Shown: piece after piece, positions 42,801 to 54,317 of the stretch | How the letters are laid out: each line of letters begins with the position of its first letter | Position numbering within the stretch: the stretch's first letter is position 1 | Assembly (NCBI GenBank): GCA_019096155.1 | Contig: JAHCVI010000001.1 | Coordinates: forward strand, 4,774,001 to 4,838,000 | DNA from: Staphylotrichum longicolle | Lineage: Eukaryota; Ascomycota; Sordariomycetes; Sordariales; Chaetomiaceae | Reading direction: 5' to 3' | DNA: 64,000 nt | Made by a program: the position numbers and the translations under genes | The notes under the pieces: model-generated | Told to the model about the DNA's origin: nothing | Databases searched by the model: none | What the model saw: the letters and a program-made list of their open reading frames with translations, nothing else

Positions 42801-43694
42801 GTGTTGCCGGACATCTTTGGCGGAGAGGGCCACGCGAAGGCCAAGGAGAAGCTGCACCAGATCTGCCGGACCTGGAACGCGGACATTTGGGACGAGATGG
42901 ACCTGGGCCGCATCAAGAACCTGGCGGTCCACGACGTCGCGAGCAAGCGGCGCGAGGCCGAGGTCAAGGTGATCAAGTCGCCGGCCGCCGACTGCAAGTC
43001 CTTCCTGAAGCACTACGCCATGTGCCACGACCAGTGGCTCATCCAGACGCACATCCAGCAGCTGCGGCAGTCGCTGTCGGAGCAGAACCTCCAGCTGCTG
43101 CCCGACTACGAGCAGCGCATCCAGGTGCTCAAGGACCTCTCCTTCATCGACGACGCCAGCCGCATCCAGCTCAAGGGCAAGGTCGCCTGCGAGGTGCACT
43201 CGGGCGACGAGCTCGTGCTGACGGAGCTCATCCTGGAGAACGTGCTCGCCGACTACGAGCCCGCCGAGATCGCGGCGCTGCTGTCGGCCTTTGTCTTCCA
43301 GGAAAAGACCGACTCGGTCCCGCGGCTGACGGCCAACCTCGAGCGCGGCATGAAGACCATCGTCGACCTGTCGGAAAAGGTCAACGCCGTGCAGACGCTG
43401 CACCAGGTCATCCAGACGAGCGAGGAGAGCAACGACTTTGTGTCCAAGCCCCGCTTCGGCCTCATGGAGGTCGTCTACGAGTGGGCCCGCGGCATGAGCT
43501 TCAAGAACATCACCGACCTGACCGACGTGCTCGAGGGCACCATCGTGCGCACCATCACGCGCCTGGACGAGACGTGCCGCGAGGTCAAGAACGCCGCGCG
43601 CATCATCGGCGACCCGGATCTGTACCAGAAGATGGCGGCCGCGCAGGAGATGATCAGGCGGGACATCACGGCCGTGGCGAGCCTGTACATGTAG
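39850..43694 (+). CDS. ski2: Ski2 superkiller RNA helicase, with four apparent frame breaks
   Basis: The gene is intronless, about 1280 codons. The N-terminal Ski-binding region (KYLSPSTTFSTEWLDKLQQRW) is followed by the DExH core: AHTSAGKT (motif I), TSPIKALSNQKFRDF, TGDVQINP, DEVHYVND (II), LSATVPN (III), FVFSKKRCE, ATETFAMGLNLPTRTVVF, QMAGRAGRRG (VI). An arch-domain region and the C-terminal helical domain end AVASLYM. With Ski3 and Ski8 it feeds mRNA to the cytoplasmic exosome. The reading frame changes near 41333, 41487 (Gly/Gln-rich loop), 42176 and 42287 without intron signals, yet protein conservation continues on each side. One-base sequence errors are the likeliest cause; true decay is the alternative. 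Confidence 0.88.
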
Positions 43695-43862
43695 GCGCCG
43701 GCCAGCATTCTTCTAGATAGTTCGATATGGGATGGGGGAGGAAGTGTGTGGATGATGAGATATGAGGATTCTCTTTTGTCAAGTAGTATTTGCTGTGTCT
43801 GCGTGGAAAGATAAAAATGCTGGGATGAGCATCGGCATGATCTGGTTGATAGAAAGAGAGGA

Positions 43863-43888
43863 GGGGGGGGGGGGGGGGGGGGGGGGGG
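43863..43888. repeat. Poly-G tract of 26
   Basis: An uninterrupted run of 26 G lies in the intergenic 3' region between convergent ski2 and the Snf7-family gene. The exact length is not reliable in most sequencing. Confidence 0.95.
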
Positions 43889-44252
43889 TGATTTGGGCGT
43901 TCTCCAAGCCAAGCACAATGATCAATGCGAAAAGAAGACGCCACAACGTTTGGGGCATGGACATGCAGGAAATTCATTGTAAGCCGAGGAATGTGTCTAT
44001 CCCAAAAGCACCATCAGAGTGCGTGAACCAAGCAGTGTCCGCTTCCACCATCATAAGGCTGAAACCATCAAAAAACCAACACCCAAACGCCGCGGTAAAA
44101 TAAACCTTTCCCATTCCCGAAAATCGTTGACAGAGAGTCGTGCGCCAGCCTCCCTCAAGCATGGTCTCCTTGCCCTGTCAGCCCCTCCTCCACTCCTGCG
44201 ATGCCCCGCCTCAAGCCGCCATGCCCTCCGTCAGACAGACCAAACCCCCCAA

Positions 44253-45123
44253 TCAAGCCCTCAGCGCGCGCAACCGCTGCTGCAGCGCATCCTCAGCTTC
44301 AGCGGTCGGCTCGGCGGGCTCCTTGACGGGGTCCACCTTGCTGGTCGTCGCCTGGTTCAGCTCCTGGCCCAGCTCCAGGCCGGCGTCGTCGGCCAGCTTG
44401 CCGAGCAGCTCGTGGACGGCGTCGTCGCTGACCTGGACGCTCGTGTTCTGCGTCATGGCGTCCTGGTAGATGCCGTTGCTCATGGCGTACTCCTCGTTCT
44501 GGGCGCGGACCTGCTCCAGCGTGAGGAGCGTCTTCTCCGGGTTGGCGCTGCGCTGCGCGCGCGACATGGTCTTGGACGACTGCGCCATCATGCTCGTCAT
44601 GCGGTTCATGGCGTTGTTGGCCTGGATCTGCGCCAGCGAGAGCTCCGCCATGTCGGCCGCCTGGTCCATCTGCGCGGCGATGGCCTGCTTGGCGAGGAGC
44701 ATGCGGGCTTTCTGGGCGGCTTGCGCCGTCTCGCCCTTCTTGAGGAGCTGTTTGGGGGGGCAAGGTTAGCGCATCTCTCCGGCTGAGTATGGAGTGTGGT
44801 AGTAGACATGGACCGGGATGGGAAGAGGGCGAGACAAGGAACAAATATGGAAACACCGTCGACGTACAGTCTGGATCTGCTTCTTCAGCTCATTGTCCTG
44901 CTTCGTGGCCTTTTGGGCTTCGCGACGGGCTTGCTTTGCGTTGAACTGCTCGAGCGTTAGAATCGCATCGGTTGACCTCAACCCTTTCCGCTGCTTGCGT
45001 CGCGAACGGTCCAAGGGAGCGCGCTTCTTCCGTGTTGCGCGCGCGTGAGAGGTGAAGAGGAGAAAGACGTACCCGTGCCTGGAACTCGGTCTGCATGTCC
45101 CGCGCAAGTTGCCGATTCGACAT
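44253..45123 (-). CDS. Snf7-family (ESCRT-III-like) protein, subfamily unresolved
   Basis: Three exons (45073-45123, 44868-44990 or 44993, 44253-44747) give 222-223 residues. The protein is almost wholly helical and charged. A basic N-terminal region (FNAKQARREAQKATKQDNELKKQIQ) and LLKKGETAQAAQKARMLL lead to MDQAADMAELSLAQIQANNAMNRM and an acidic C-terminal part with DDAVHELLGKLADDAGLEL, which has the look of an ESCRT-III MIM1-proximal region. ESCRT-III proteins polymerise on endosomal membranes and are removed by Vps4. The sequence does not fit my memory of Vps2, Vps24 or Did2 closely enough to pick one. Confidence 0.65.
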
Positions 45124-45718
45124 GATGGCTGTGTGGGGGTTTTGATGGGATGCGACCGGCAGTGAGGAGGGCTCGGCGGGGAGATTCGACGGCGTCGGCG
45201 GCGTCGAGGGCGTTTTGTGTACGTTGGGAGGGGTGTTTTGAGGATGCGAGGGTGCAAAGGGGTCGTTGCTGGATGAGGCGGCGAACAAGGCACGGCGAGG
45301 CCGAACAGGCTGACTTGGGGTTCGTTCCAGGCTGTCGAGCCCCGAATCGCACGGCGGTCGGCTGAGGGCGGGGCGCTGAAAGCCGATAACGTTGGGCAGG
45401 TGGGGCAGTGGCCCCATGACGCACAGGTTGTGGCTGGTGAATCTCGCGCCGCGCCTTTGCCCTCGGCCTTATCGCCGCATCTGCGATGCACACATGCCCA
45501 GAGTGGGTTTTGGTGGATCTGGGCCAGCCACAACACTGGGTCCCGCAGTCAAGCACATGGATGGGCCCGGTAGACTTTTCGAGCATCGAAAGAGCATTTT
45601 TTTTTGCAACCTCGCCCATCTTCGCCCACGGATTGACCGCAAGGTTTTTCCAACCCTCCCGGATACCAGTCCTGTCTCCCGTCTACAGCGTCGATAGCGC
45701 TTAGAGAGCTGCTGCACC

Positions 45719-46384
45719 ATGTCGGCAATGCGGAAACACAACGTCACGACCTTCCCTCGTCCGCCAATTGTGGAGAGGACAAACCGTCACATCCAGATCA
45801 AGTGGCACGGCCAGCTATTAGCCGACTGCCCGCCCGGCGAGGCTTACTGGGTGCTCGAGGCCCATCACGCTCCGGGTACGTCCCCCTCTGTCCCCTCCTC
45901 TGCCCTCTGCATCCTGCCATCCACCGCCGGGTCGGTTTGTTGGTCCCTGATGGCAACCGCAAGGGAAGAACGGGCAAATAAAGACCACCGAAAAAAAGGG
46001 GGGAAGACGTATGGCTGACGTCTACCCTCTCCCCGTGCAGTTTACTACATCCCGCCCAGCAGAGTCCGCCTGCCGCTCTCGACGACGCCGCGCTCCACCT
46101 TCTCCGAGTTCCATGGCGCCGCCACGTACTATGCCATCATGAGCCCCATCTCGGCCGCCGAGATCATCAACAACCGCATCTGGTCGTACAACGAGCCGCC
46201 CAAGGAGTACGAGGCCATCAAGGGCTACCTCGCCTTCTATGTCGGGCCTTGGGAGTGCTATGTGGACAATGAGCGCGCCCATGCGCCGCCGGGTGACTAC
46301 TACGGCGGCTGGGTCACGAGCGACATCGAGGGCCTTGTGAAGCCCCCTCACCAGTGGGGGACCGGTTGGGACGGCGTTTTCTGA
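45719..46384 (+). CDS. DUF427-domain protein
   Basis: Two exons (45719-45875, 46041-46384) keep phase and give 166 residues. The DUF427 fold (PF04248, beta-tent) is visible: an N-terminal segment ending WVLEAHHAPVYYIPPSRVRL, then AATYYAIM, a Trp-Tyr pair RIWSYNEPPKEYEAIKGYLAFY and the terminal acidic-aromatic YVDNERA. The family is widespread in bacteria and fungi without an established activity. No targeting signal is seen. Its start lies about 600 bp from that of the divergent Snf7-family gene. Confidence 0.87.
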
Positions 46385-48764
46385 GGGGAAAGGGATAGAA
46401 GGGGAACGGCAAAAATTTTCAAATCCGCCACCGCTATCACCAGAGGTAGCATTGGAGCGGTCAGCATGTTCGGTGTCTGAGGCGTTGGGGAACGGTCCGT
46501 ACATAACACATGGAGGGCATTGGGATGGGGCGAGGTGGAGTGATAGACGGGCATCGGAGTAGAAAAATGTGCTTTTTCTCGTCCAGGTGTGAAACCAACT
46601 GGATGCCAAAGCGTGAAGCGATGAGGTGAGGTGAGCTGAGGCGACGAGGTGAGGTCCGAGGCGCGTCGTGGACGGATTCCTGACCGCTAGTCGGAAGAAC
46701 CCGCCTTCAGAAAAGGAAGAGGGTGCGGCCCGAGGGGGTTGGCATGAAACCGCACGGCATCACGTCGCAATATATCTCTGGTGCTCGATGGCCGATGGAG
46801 CCCGCGTCGGCGGCCGGCATGCAAGCCGCTCCGCTTAAACGTGGATTCTGTGCCGCTTGACACTGCCGGTACCCCAGACTTCTGGCATCCACATCGCAGA
46901 CGACAGTCACGGCAACGCTTGCGGTCCTCGCCGCCTTCCCCAGGTTCCATAACGGGGGCTCCACCAGACCAGAGGGCGAATTGCGAGGAGGCCATCAGGG
47001 ATGGCGGGCCGGCCGTTGAAGGCGATCTGGGATGCAACGCACTTGCGTGGACTTTTGTGGGGAGGTGGTCGGAGAATGCGACCGGCGAACGTGCTTGGCC
47101 CACGGAACCTCCGACGTTTCTGTCCCCACAAAACGCAACGTCCAGGGACGTCTGAGCAAGTCGTCTTTGAGGTTGCCGAATTCAGGGAGAAGATGGTTGG
47201 TGCTGGGGCGTGCGAGGCAGCGAACGGTGTCGGTCCCGGCACGAGCGTGGTGAGGAGAGAGAGAGAGGAGACCACCAACGCTGGGCCCTTCACCCTCAAA
47301 TTGTTGGAGAAAGAAAGTCGCAGCACAAATCAAGGGCTCGCTCGCTGCTGGTTGAACCAAGACTGGAATGGACCAAACCGTGCCGCTCCGCGCACGTGCC
47401 GCCAAGGCGCCACACCAGGTTTGGTTCAGAGGTGTGTCGGATCAAGTCACCGATCGCCCGGCGGAAGAACCCCTGAGCGATGGAGAGTCCGATGGCGCGA
47501 TGGAGACCAGGCGCATGGCATCCCGTCTTCCCCTTTGACTTCCCCAGATTTGGGAGTCGGACGGGGTTGCATTGAGAGCTTCGAACCCCCTAGTGCAGCT
47601 TGGCCGGAGCCTTCGGTGCTCCAGGGAAGAACCAGAGGAGAAGAAATGGAAGGCACAACTACAGAGGTGCATTCCAGGGCTTCCAAGTTCCATTCCAAGA
47701 AGAGCTCAGACAACCTGTAACGGAGCGCTTCTGTCAGCACAGCTCGACTCCATGCATTCGCTGCAGTCAGCCCGCCAACGCAGAACTGTACTGTGGTAAG
47801 CACACTGCAGCAGAGAGAAAGACACCAGCAAGCAGCGGACCCTCCCTCGCCTCCCCGCACTCAGCAGGTCTTGTCGGGCGGCCCGCCGCAATGCCGAATC
47901 GCAGACAAATGTGGATTACACAGTAAATTGAGGAAGCTGGGGTTTCTAGAAGGCTCGCACCTGGTTCACTGAGCGCCGGTTAAGCGCTAATGTTACAGAA
48001 TCTGGGCGCATTGCTACACAAATCCAAACGGCTCTGGGGTCTGGGGAAATTCAGCCTGATTGCCGCGACTCGAACGTTTCCCTGACCATTCCACAGGCTT
48101 CCGCGTTAGATTGTGGCTTTCCAAACAGGGAGGTTTGCCACTGGCATGGCCGTGGGAATGGCACGTCAAACAGAGGGTCGCATCTTGGGTGCTGAATTGA
48201 GTTGTCAATAAACCCCAAATGGCGCCGCGGATAATGGAATGGATTTGGACGGGCCATCTCCGTCTTAAATTGCTGCGACCGGAGCCGGGCATGTCTCGGC
48301 ACCTGTGTCACCACTGCACCCGACGCTTCAGCCAGCCCGGCTCCTCTCCGAAATCAATGGACTGCATCGACTGCGCGCACAGCTGCGATCGAGGTTGCCT
48401 GAAGCGGAGTGCGGTGGAGAGAAGTGCTAAGATTAGCCCGTAAAATGGCATCACCTGTGGATGCGGCCTGAGTAACGAAGCTCTGAACCTCAGCTATCAG
48501 TGGAGGAACGAGGGAGGCGTAATCGGGCGTCATCGGCGCAGTCCCGTCAGCGCCAGCCCTCCTGAGAAGTGATCGAAGGGGGAGCCGATCACAGACTGTC
48601 GGCGACATGTTGGCCCTCCCCGTCGGACATGGTGCCTCAGCCGCCGCCCTGGGCTTTGCACCGAGCCTCCGACCAGCGACGGCTGTGCCGCGCACTCGTG
48701 CACTGAAAGTGCAGTGCATGCACTTGTTCACCCTTCATCAGCCATCAACCAGCGACGGCTCGAC

Positions 48765-48788
48765 GGGATGGAGGGATGGAGGGATGGA
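48765..48788. repeat. 8-bp tandem repeat, three copies
   Basis: GGGATGGA occurs three times in direct succession in the non-coding region upstream of hacA. Confidence 0.8.
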
Positions 48789-49187
48789 TCATGGCATGTT
48801 TGGCTTTGTCTCCGGCCCCCGCCCCCTTGCATTGGCGCAATCACTGGCTCCCCCTGAGAACTCGGCGCTGATGGAGATTGCGGGCCCGTGGAACAGGCTG
48901 CCCCGTCCGATCACTGTGCTTTCCTTGTTTGGACTCGGACGTCGCAGCCCCAGTGTTCGTGTGACGCTGCAGGCCAATCAAAGCTGCATGGGCCGGCTCG
49001 TGTTCCGCTTCCTGCCTCAGGCCGCAACCCCCTTTCGAATACGTGGCCAGAACATAAAAGAAGCCTGGAGCTCCCAGTGTCTGAACAGCGCTGTCCCAGG
49101 CTGCAGTGCAAGAAGCCAGACTGTCCTTTTCGCCAACACAGCCAACCAGCTGCCATCGCGAGTCGACAAGGCTGGCCTGACTCACTG

Positions 49188-49220
49188 ATGGACTCGTCAT
49201 GCCTCATGCCACTCCCTTAA
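49188..49220 (+). promoter_or_regulatory. Possible upstream ORF in the hacA leader
   Basis: ATG at 49188 opens a 10-codon frame (MDSSCLMPLP) closing in TAA, 192 bp before the hacA start. Fungal hac1/hacA leaders are known to contain uORFs that limit translation and are removed by use of a downstream start. Whether the transcript includes this position cannot be seen. Confidence 0.3.
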
Positions 49221-49412
49221 CAATTCTTTGCTTGACATATTTGTATTGAGGAACTGGGAAGGCGCCTCGATACAGTCAAACAATCCACTCTTTGCAACTC
49301 TGCCCACGTTCTTGTCAAACGACACCCGCCACCGTCGACATAGAACGCATCCAACCAACTCCGCAGAATCCACAACACAACAAAGTCCTCCTACGAGGTG
49401 CGAGTGTTCACA

Positions 49413-50855
49413 ATGGCCGAAATGCACTCCTGGACCCGCGCAGCGTCACCAAACATCAAGTTCGAGGGCTCCCCCACCGAGTCGCTGCTCTCAACTCCCG
49501 ACGAGATGTATCCCTCCCTCTTCGGCACAAGTTCCTCGCAGGCGACAACCGTCAACCCTCTCGAGATGATGTCGCCCGAGTCCCTCGCCGACGACAGCCA
49601 GCCCGACCTGAAGATGCTCGCCGGCCTGACCGCCCTCTCACAGACCGCCTTGGCCCAATCGCCAGCCCCAACCGCCTCGGTTGCCGGCACGCCCGAGCCC
49701 GAGAAGAAGCAGGCCAAGAAGAGGAAGTCGTGGGGCCAGGTCCTCCCGGAGCCCAAGACCAACCTCCCTCCCAGGTATGTGATGCACACCACCACGTGAC
49801 ACGCTCGCCTCAACTGCCTGCTGACTTGGACACCACAGGAAACGTGCCAAGACTGAAGACGAGAAGGAGCAACGCCGCGTCGAGCGCGTCCTCCGCAACC
49901 GTCGCGCCGCCCAGTCATCACGCGAGCGGAAGCGCCTGGAGGTCGAGGGCCTCGAGCAGCGGAACAAGGAGCTCGAGACGGCTCTGCTTCAAGCACAGCA
50001 AATGAACCTCACACTCCTCGAAGAGATTCAGAAGTTCCGGCAAAGCACGGGCGTCGTCCCCAGGGCGTCCCCGTCGTTTGAGGCCCTCCGCCAAACCCCG
50101 GTCACATTCTCACAGCAGCTCTTCGGCTCTCAGGATGGGCACGGCGCCGCCATGAACGGCGCCTGTTCGCTGGAGCAGCTCTTCCAATCCATCCCCTCCT
50201 CTACCCACAAGACCGTCAACCCCGCCTCTCTGTCCCCCGCCCTCAGCCCCATCTCGGAGGCGGCGGAAGAGCTGAGCGAGTTGGCGGCCGTGGTGGCTCC
50301 TGTTGCGGATGTCTCCGCCGCAGCCCAGGCCAATGCTTCCCCCGACGCGACACAACATCCTGCAGCGGTGTTGTGCCAAGACCTGCAGTGTCGGTCGGCG
50401 GAAGCACCAGCCTCGGCGTGGCAGACGGCATCCCAGCAACAGCTGCACCCAGCACTGGCGCTGCTCCTGCGGCTCCAGTTCCTTCTAGCCTCCACCTCGG
50501 CGATGGTTTCTGTATGCCAGAGGCCCTTGACGCAGATCGCTATCTCCTTGAAAGCGGGCTTCTCTCTTCCCCCAACTCAACCGATTATGAATACGATCAT
50601 CTGGCTGGTGACGACACCACACCGTTCCCGTTCGCGACCGACTTCGACATCAACGACTTCATCACCGACGGCGAGCCCAACGTCGTGCCCAGCAACGAGC
50701 AGCAGCCGCAGCACCTCTACAGCCGCTCCGTCGCCGACTCGTCCCTCTTCAACCCTGAGACTCCGAACCCTTCGGAAGATCCTTACCTGCAGCCCCATCC
50801 TGGCGCGTCCCTTACTGGATGCGACGATGGCGGTCTTGCGGTTGGCGTCAACTGA
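49413..50855 (+). CDS. hacA: Unfolded-protein-response bZIP factor HacA/Hac1 (induced form)
   Basis: The first exon (49413-49774) joins by a conventional intron to 49839 onward. The basic region RVLRNRRAAQSSRERKR and a leucine zipper follow KRAKTEDEKEQ. Reading straight on goes out of the conserved frame. Removing an internal cassette at about 50366-50388 (separate entry) shifts to the frame VSVGGSTSLGVADG and ends at the TGA 50853-50855 after GASLTGCDDGGLAVGVN, giving 451 residues. Spliced Hac1 activates chaperone and secretion genes in the nucleus under ER stress. Regulation is by Ire1-mediated cytoplasmic splicing. The N-terminal half is Ser/Pro-rich. Confidence 0.95.
50366..50388 (+). promoter_or_regulatory. 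hacA: Ire1-dependent non-spliceosomal intron of hacA
   Basis: Two copies of CTGCAG (50360-50365 and 50383-50388) bracket CGGTGTTGTGCCAAGAC, the cassette seen in filamentous fungal hac1/hacA mRNAs. Cutting after equivalent bases removes 23 nt (published cases are 20-nt class); both lengths give the same frame change into the conserved C-terminus. There is no GT-AG signal. The exact cleavage bases cannot be fixed because the ends are repeats. Confidence 0.88.
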
Positions 50856-53800
50856 GGGGAACTCGGCCGACCGGGTTTCTGAAGACGGCGAGTCAGCGGC
50901 GGCAACGGCTGCTGGAGAGTCGCAGCGGCAGTTGCCCCGTCGCGGGCCGACTGGCTGGCTGAGCGGAGCCCCGCTACCGTCGAAGGAGGTCCTCCTCGCG
51001 CTCGCGTGGGTCCTCAAGGTCGAAGAGCGGAGGCTCCAGATCCGCGAGCAAGTCAAGGCCGCGTCGAAGCCCGGAACGTCCCGTGTCCCCCAAACGACAC
51101 CAACAGTGAACAAGACGACAACCTACGTCTTGAAAGTATCAAACAAGCGCAATCGCGAGGAAGAAAGCCGCGTCTCCTCGTCCAAGAGGAGTCGCTTTCA
51201 TTGAACGATCTGTATGAAATCAACCTTGGGCAGGCATAGCATTGGCGAAAAAGGAATACTGGATTGGTTAGCGTTGATTTGTCGAGATGGGTTATCCCTC
51301 GACTGGGCTGTACTATGTAACACGATTCAGACAATTGAGCTCGCCTTGATTCCCCTGACTTGTCTCGTTCTCGCTGCTGTGACCGTTGATCCCTTTTGCG
51401 TGACACAATACTCACTGTGGGAGGTTCAACCGCAGCTGACTCAAACAAACACTGTGGCTTGTGTGATCCGTCCGCCTACAACAAGTCTTGAAGATGACGT
51501 CGACTTTTCTGAGACAGTCGAGTCTAGTCAACTTGTGGAACGGTCTCCAACAGCTGGCCAAACAAAGTAGTGTATGTACATACGTGCCAAGATCTGTCTC
51601 GTGCTCCGGAGGGTCTCCTTTCTTGCGAACATCATCAGACTTCAAAGGATGGGGACACGAAAAAGGTGGGGTCGGAGCACTCCCCTGCATCGAGACCATC
51701 GAGACAATGGGCCAAGATGAATCAACAGCGTCTGGTTGAGACCTTGCGGGGATGAAGGGAACAATCCCGTGCTTGTGACGAATTGATCAGGCGCCTAGGA
51801 GGAGCTGTTACGAAACGAGGATGAAGTTGGTTGGGTCTGCTCGTGTGCAAGACCTACCTGAACTGGTAAAATGACTTTGGGGAGCCTAACTCGCTGACCA
51901 CATGCTTTCGTTCTTTCTCATTCATTACCTTATCAGGGTGGAGTCTGCTGTGGTGGAGAAATGGAACGGTCTTCTTGATTCAAGTTCTGGTTCAAGATGG
52001 AGTTGGTAAGCCTCGATAAGCCAAGGCAAAGGGGTGGGAAGGACTCTGGGGTGGAGAAAGGTGTGAGTGACTTCCATTTGCTGTGCGGGATCGGTTGGAA
52101 CATGGACTCGTGATGTATCAAAGGAGATGGGGAACTGGTTTCCGCTAGTGTCTTGTGTACCCGCAAGCTGCACCCATCAGCTCGTGATCTTCTATTCTAT
52201 CAGGGAATGCCATGCGCAGTGGAGAACGGGCATGGTTCTTGATCTAGAAACCCAAGCGGTAAAGCAAGGTGATCCCCATGCTGTTGAATTGGTTGACAGT
52301 GCCACTGAAGACCAAGACTCCAAGAGATATAGGGGTGCTCCGAGCCTCATCCGTGCCTGTCTTTAGTCTTGACAGAAATTAACGTAGGCGCGTGGATATG
52401 TACGAGGAGAACCTGCTGGATATCTGTAGACATTGATGACACTTGCGCTGCTACTTACAGAATGGGGAATGAGTTTGTTTGGCGCGAACGGGTGACTTCA
52501 AATTCAATTCCAGTTCCAACGCGCTTGATGTCACATTGCTGTTTGCCATTGGGGACCTGCGCGGTAGATTGATTGATTGACCATCGAGATCGGGTACGAG
52601 GTCCTCTGGGTCTCGATGGGGTATTGGTGGAAACAGTAATGAGGGGAAGGAATATGTATACGAGGTGCAGTCGTCACATTAGACGGTTTGACTAATACAG
52701 TGTCCGGACGGAATGGAGTCTCAGGGGGTGTATCTGCCGGTTGTCGATAAGGAAGGTGTCAATCAATTCCCCTCTAGGGGTTTAAGATGCCAACTGCGTT
52801 CGGTCCCATGGGACTAAGCTCTCCCAGGAGGCAACTTACCGTGGTCTGGTCTCAATGCCATCTTCTCAAGTCTCCTTCCTGGTAATCTTAATTCTTTGTT
52901 GCATCAATGCTTTGTCTGTGGTTGGAAGACGAGCAGTGCATGTTTGTCCCCTTGGTGAATCTCACTCGCGCACTGGGCGGCCGGCTTGAACTTCATGAAT
53001 CAAGCTAGGTACCTTAAGTTGCTCGATAGCCCGTTGGATCCTGGACAGAGAAGGTCTACGCAGAGTGATCCAATCCCCAGGAAAGCCGCGCAATGCCGCC
53101 TCCAATATCCGCTCTGCAGCTCACGGCTCATGTTGTGAAACATCGGGGAGCTGAAGGTGCAGGACCTTAATTATCCAGACTGACTCTTGCACGGTTGAGT
53201 ACCCTTATTTCCACACCTGCCTACCGCCCTTGGCTCCCTGGAAGGGTGTGAAGCGACGGGGTGGCGTTCGATCCGCTCTTGCCCCCTTTTCTTCCTGGAT
53301 CCCAATATGTAGTGCACACCTTGAGTTCTGAACCAGACCTCATTGGGTGAAACTAGTGCACGTCGCAGCCCTGGCTATGGCGCAGGATATGCGTGATGAT
53401 GGTTGTTAGGTCTGTGTAGTTTAACGCTGCTTAACTGACAATCGAAGGCGTCTTAAGGTCTGATCAGCTCGAGGGCTGCCGGGTAAAGATGGCCGATTAT
53501 GGCTGATGAGAGCATAGTGCTCAGTAGGAATCTCCTTGTCTTTTCACCTAACCCCAATGAAGAAGTGGACATTCCGGGGCCCAGTTGTGTACTCCGACAT
53601 GCTGTGAGGGTCGCACAACATCTGTGTGTTCACGAGGGGACGTCAACAACGGGAATGGTGAGATGCATCTTGGGGGTCTGAAGCTCGAGACCCTTCGCGC
53701 CAGGGTACCTACGATCCAGACCGGCAAAACCTTTGCCTTACAAACTGAACATGATCTGCAGATTAGAAACCAGAAGTGCGAGCCGGTCATCGGGATGTAA

Positions 53801-54317
53801 TGGTGTGTTGCGTCTCCAACAAGCAATACAAACGCCGTTGTCTGGAGCGGGCCCCAATCACAACCTCCCAAACATCTCTTCACTGCACTGCCGTTGACTT
53901 CGGTCCCCCTTTGCCCCGACAGAGCCGTCCAGGCCGCCGTGACACGGGCAACTCCAGGAATCATGAGGGGTTCCCAAAGATGCATACGCGCTGGATGGTT
54001 ACTCAGGAGAGACCGGCCAGAAAATGAGGAGAGTGCAGCTCGACGTGCACCTCGGTTTGATGGACGGCCGGAATTGGCCAACCAGATCTTCAGAGATCAA
54101 TTCATGAAGGGAAGATGAGAGGGGTTCAGTGTCGGTTGTTTAAACGGCAAGTAAAGGTTACGAACCACGGAAGGGCTCGGTAAGTCTGAGACCAACGAGA
54201 GCTTAAATGAGGCATAAGAAGTCGTCGCCTCTCCGGCATGGTGGGAGGAGCACTCTCTCTTCAGGAGGTTGATTGTCGTGACCCATACCAAACTGGAAGC
54301 CAAGTGCCGGTATCAAG
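50856..54317. other. Gene-poor 3.4-kb region
   Basis: The hacA unspliced frame stays open to 51204 (see findings). Beyond that no frame resembles a gene. CTAGGTACCTTAAG at about 53008 belongs to the dispersed palindrome family. The last few hundred bases should contain the alcohol oxidase promoter. Confidence 0.5.

Larger units (their letters stand above)
46385..49412. other. Gene-poor 3-kb region upstream of hacA
   Basis: Open frames exist on both strands (for example 47001-47720 plus and 46687-47103 minus) but none has a domain, signal peptide or consistent splice pattern. The hacA-proximal part probably includes a long 5' leader, common for hac1/hacA. A short GGTGAGGTGAGCTGAGG purine tract lies near 46625. 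Confidence 0.5.

Noticed and set aside
42279..43720. Long alternative frames in both orientations
   Set aside because: They shadow the C-terminal part of ski2, whose frame shows clear helicase-family similarity.
47001..47720. 239-codon plus-strand frame upstream of hacA
   Set aside because: No domain, signal peptide or conserved motif; the antisense strand is equally open. Treated as non-coding.
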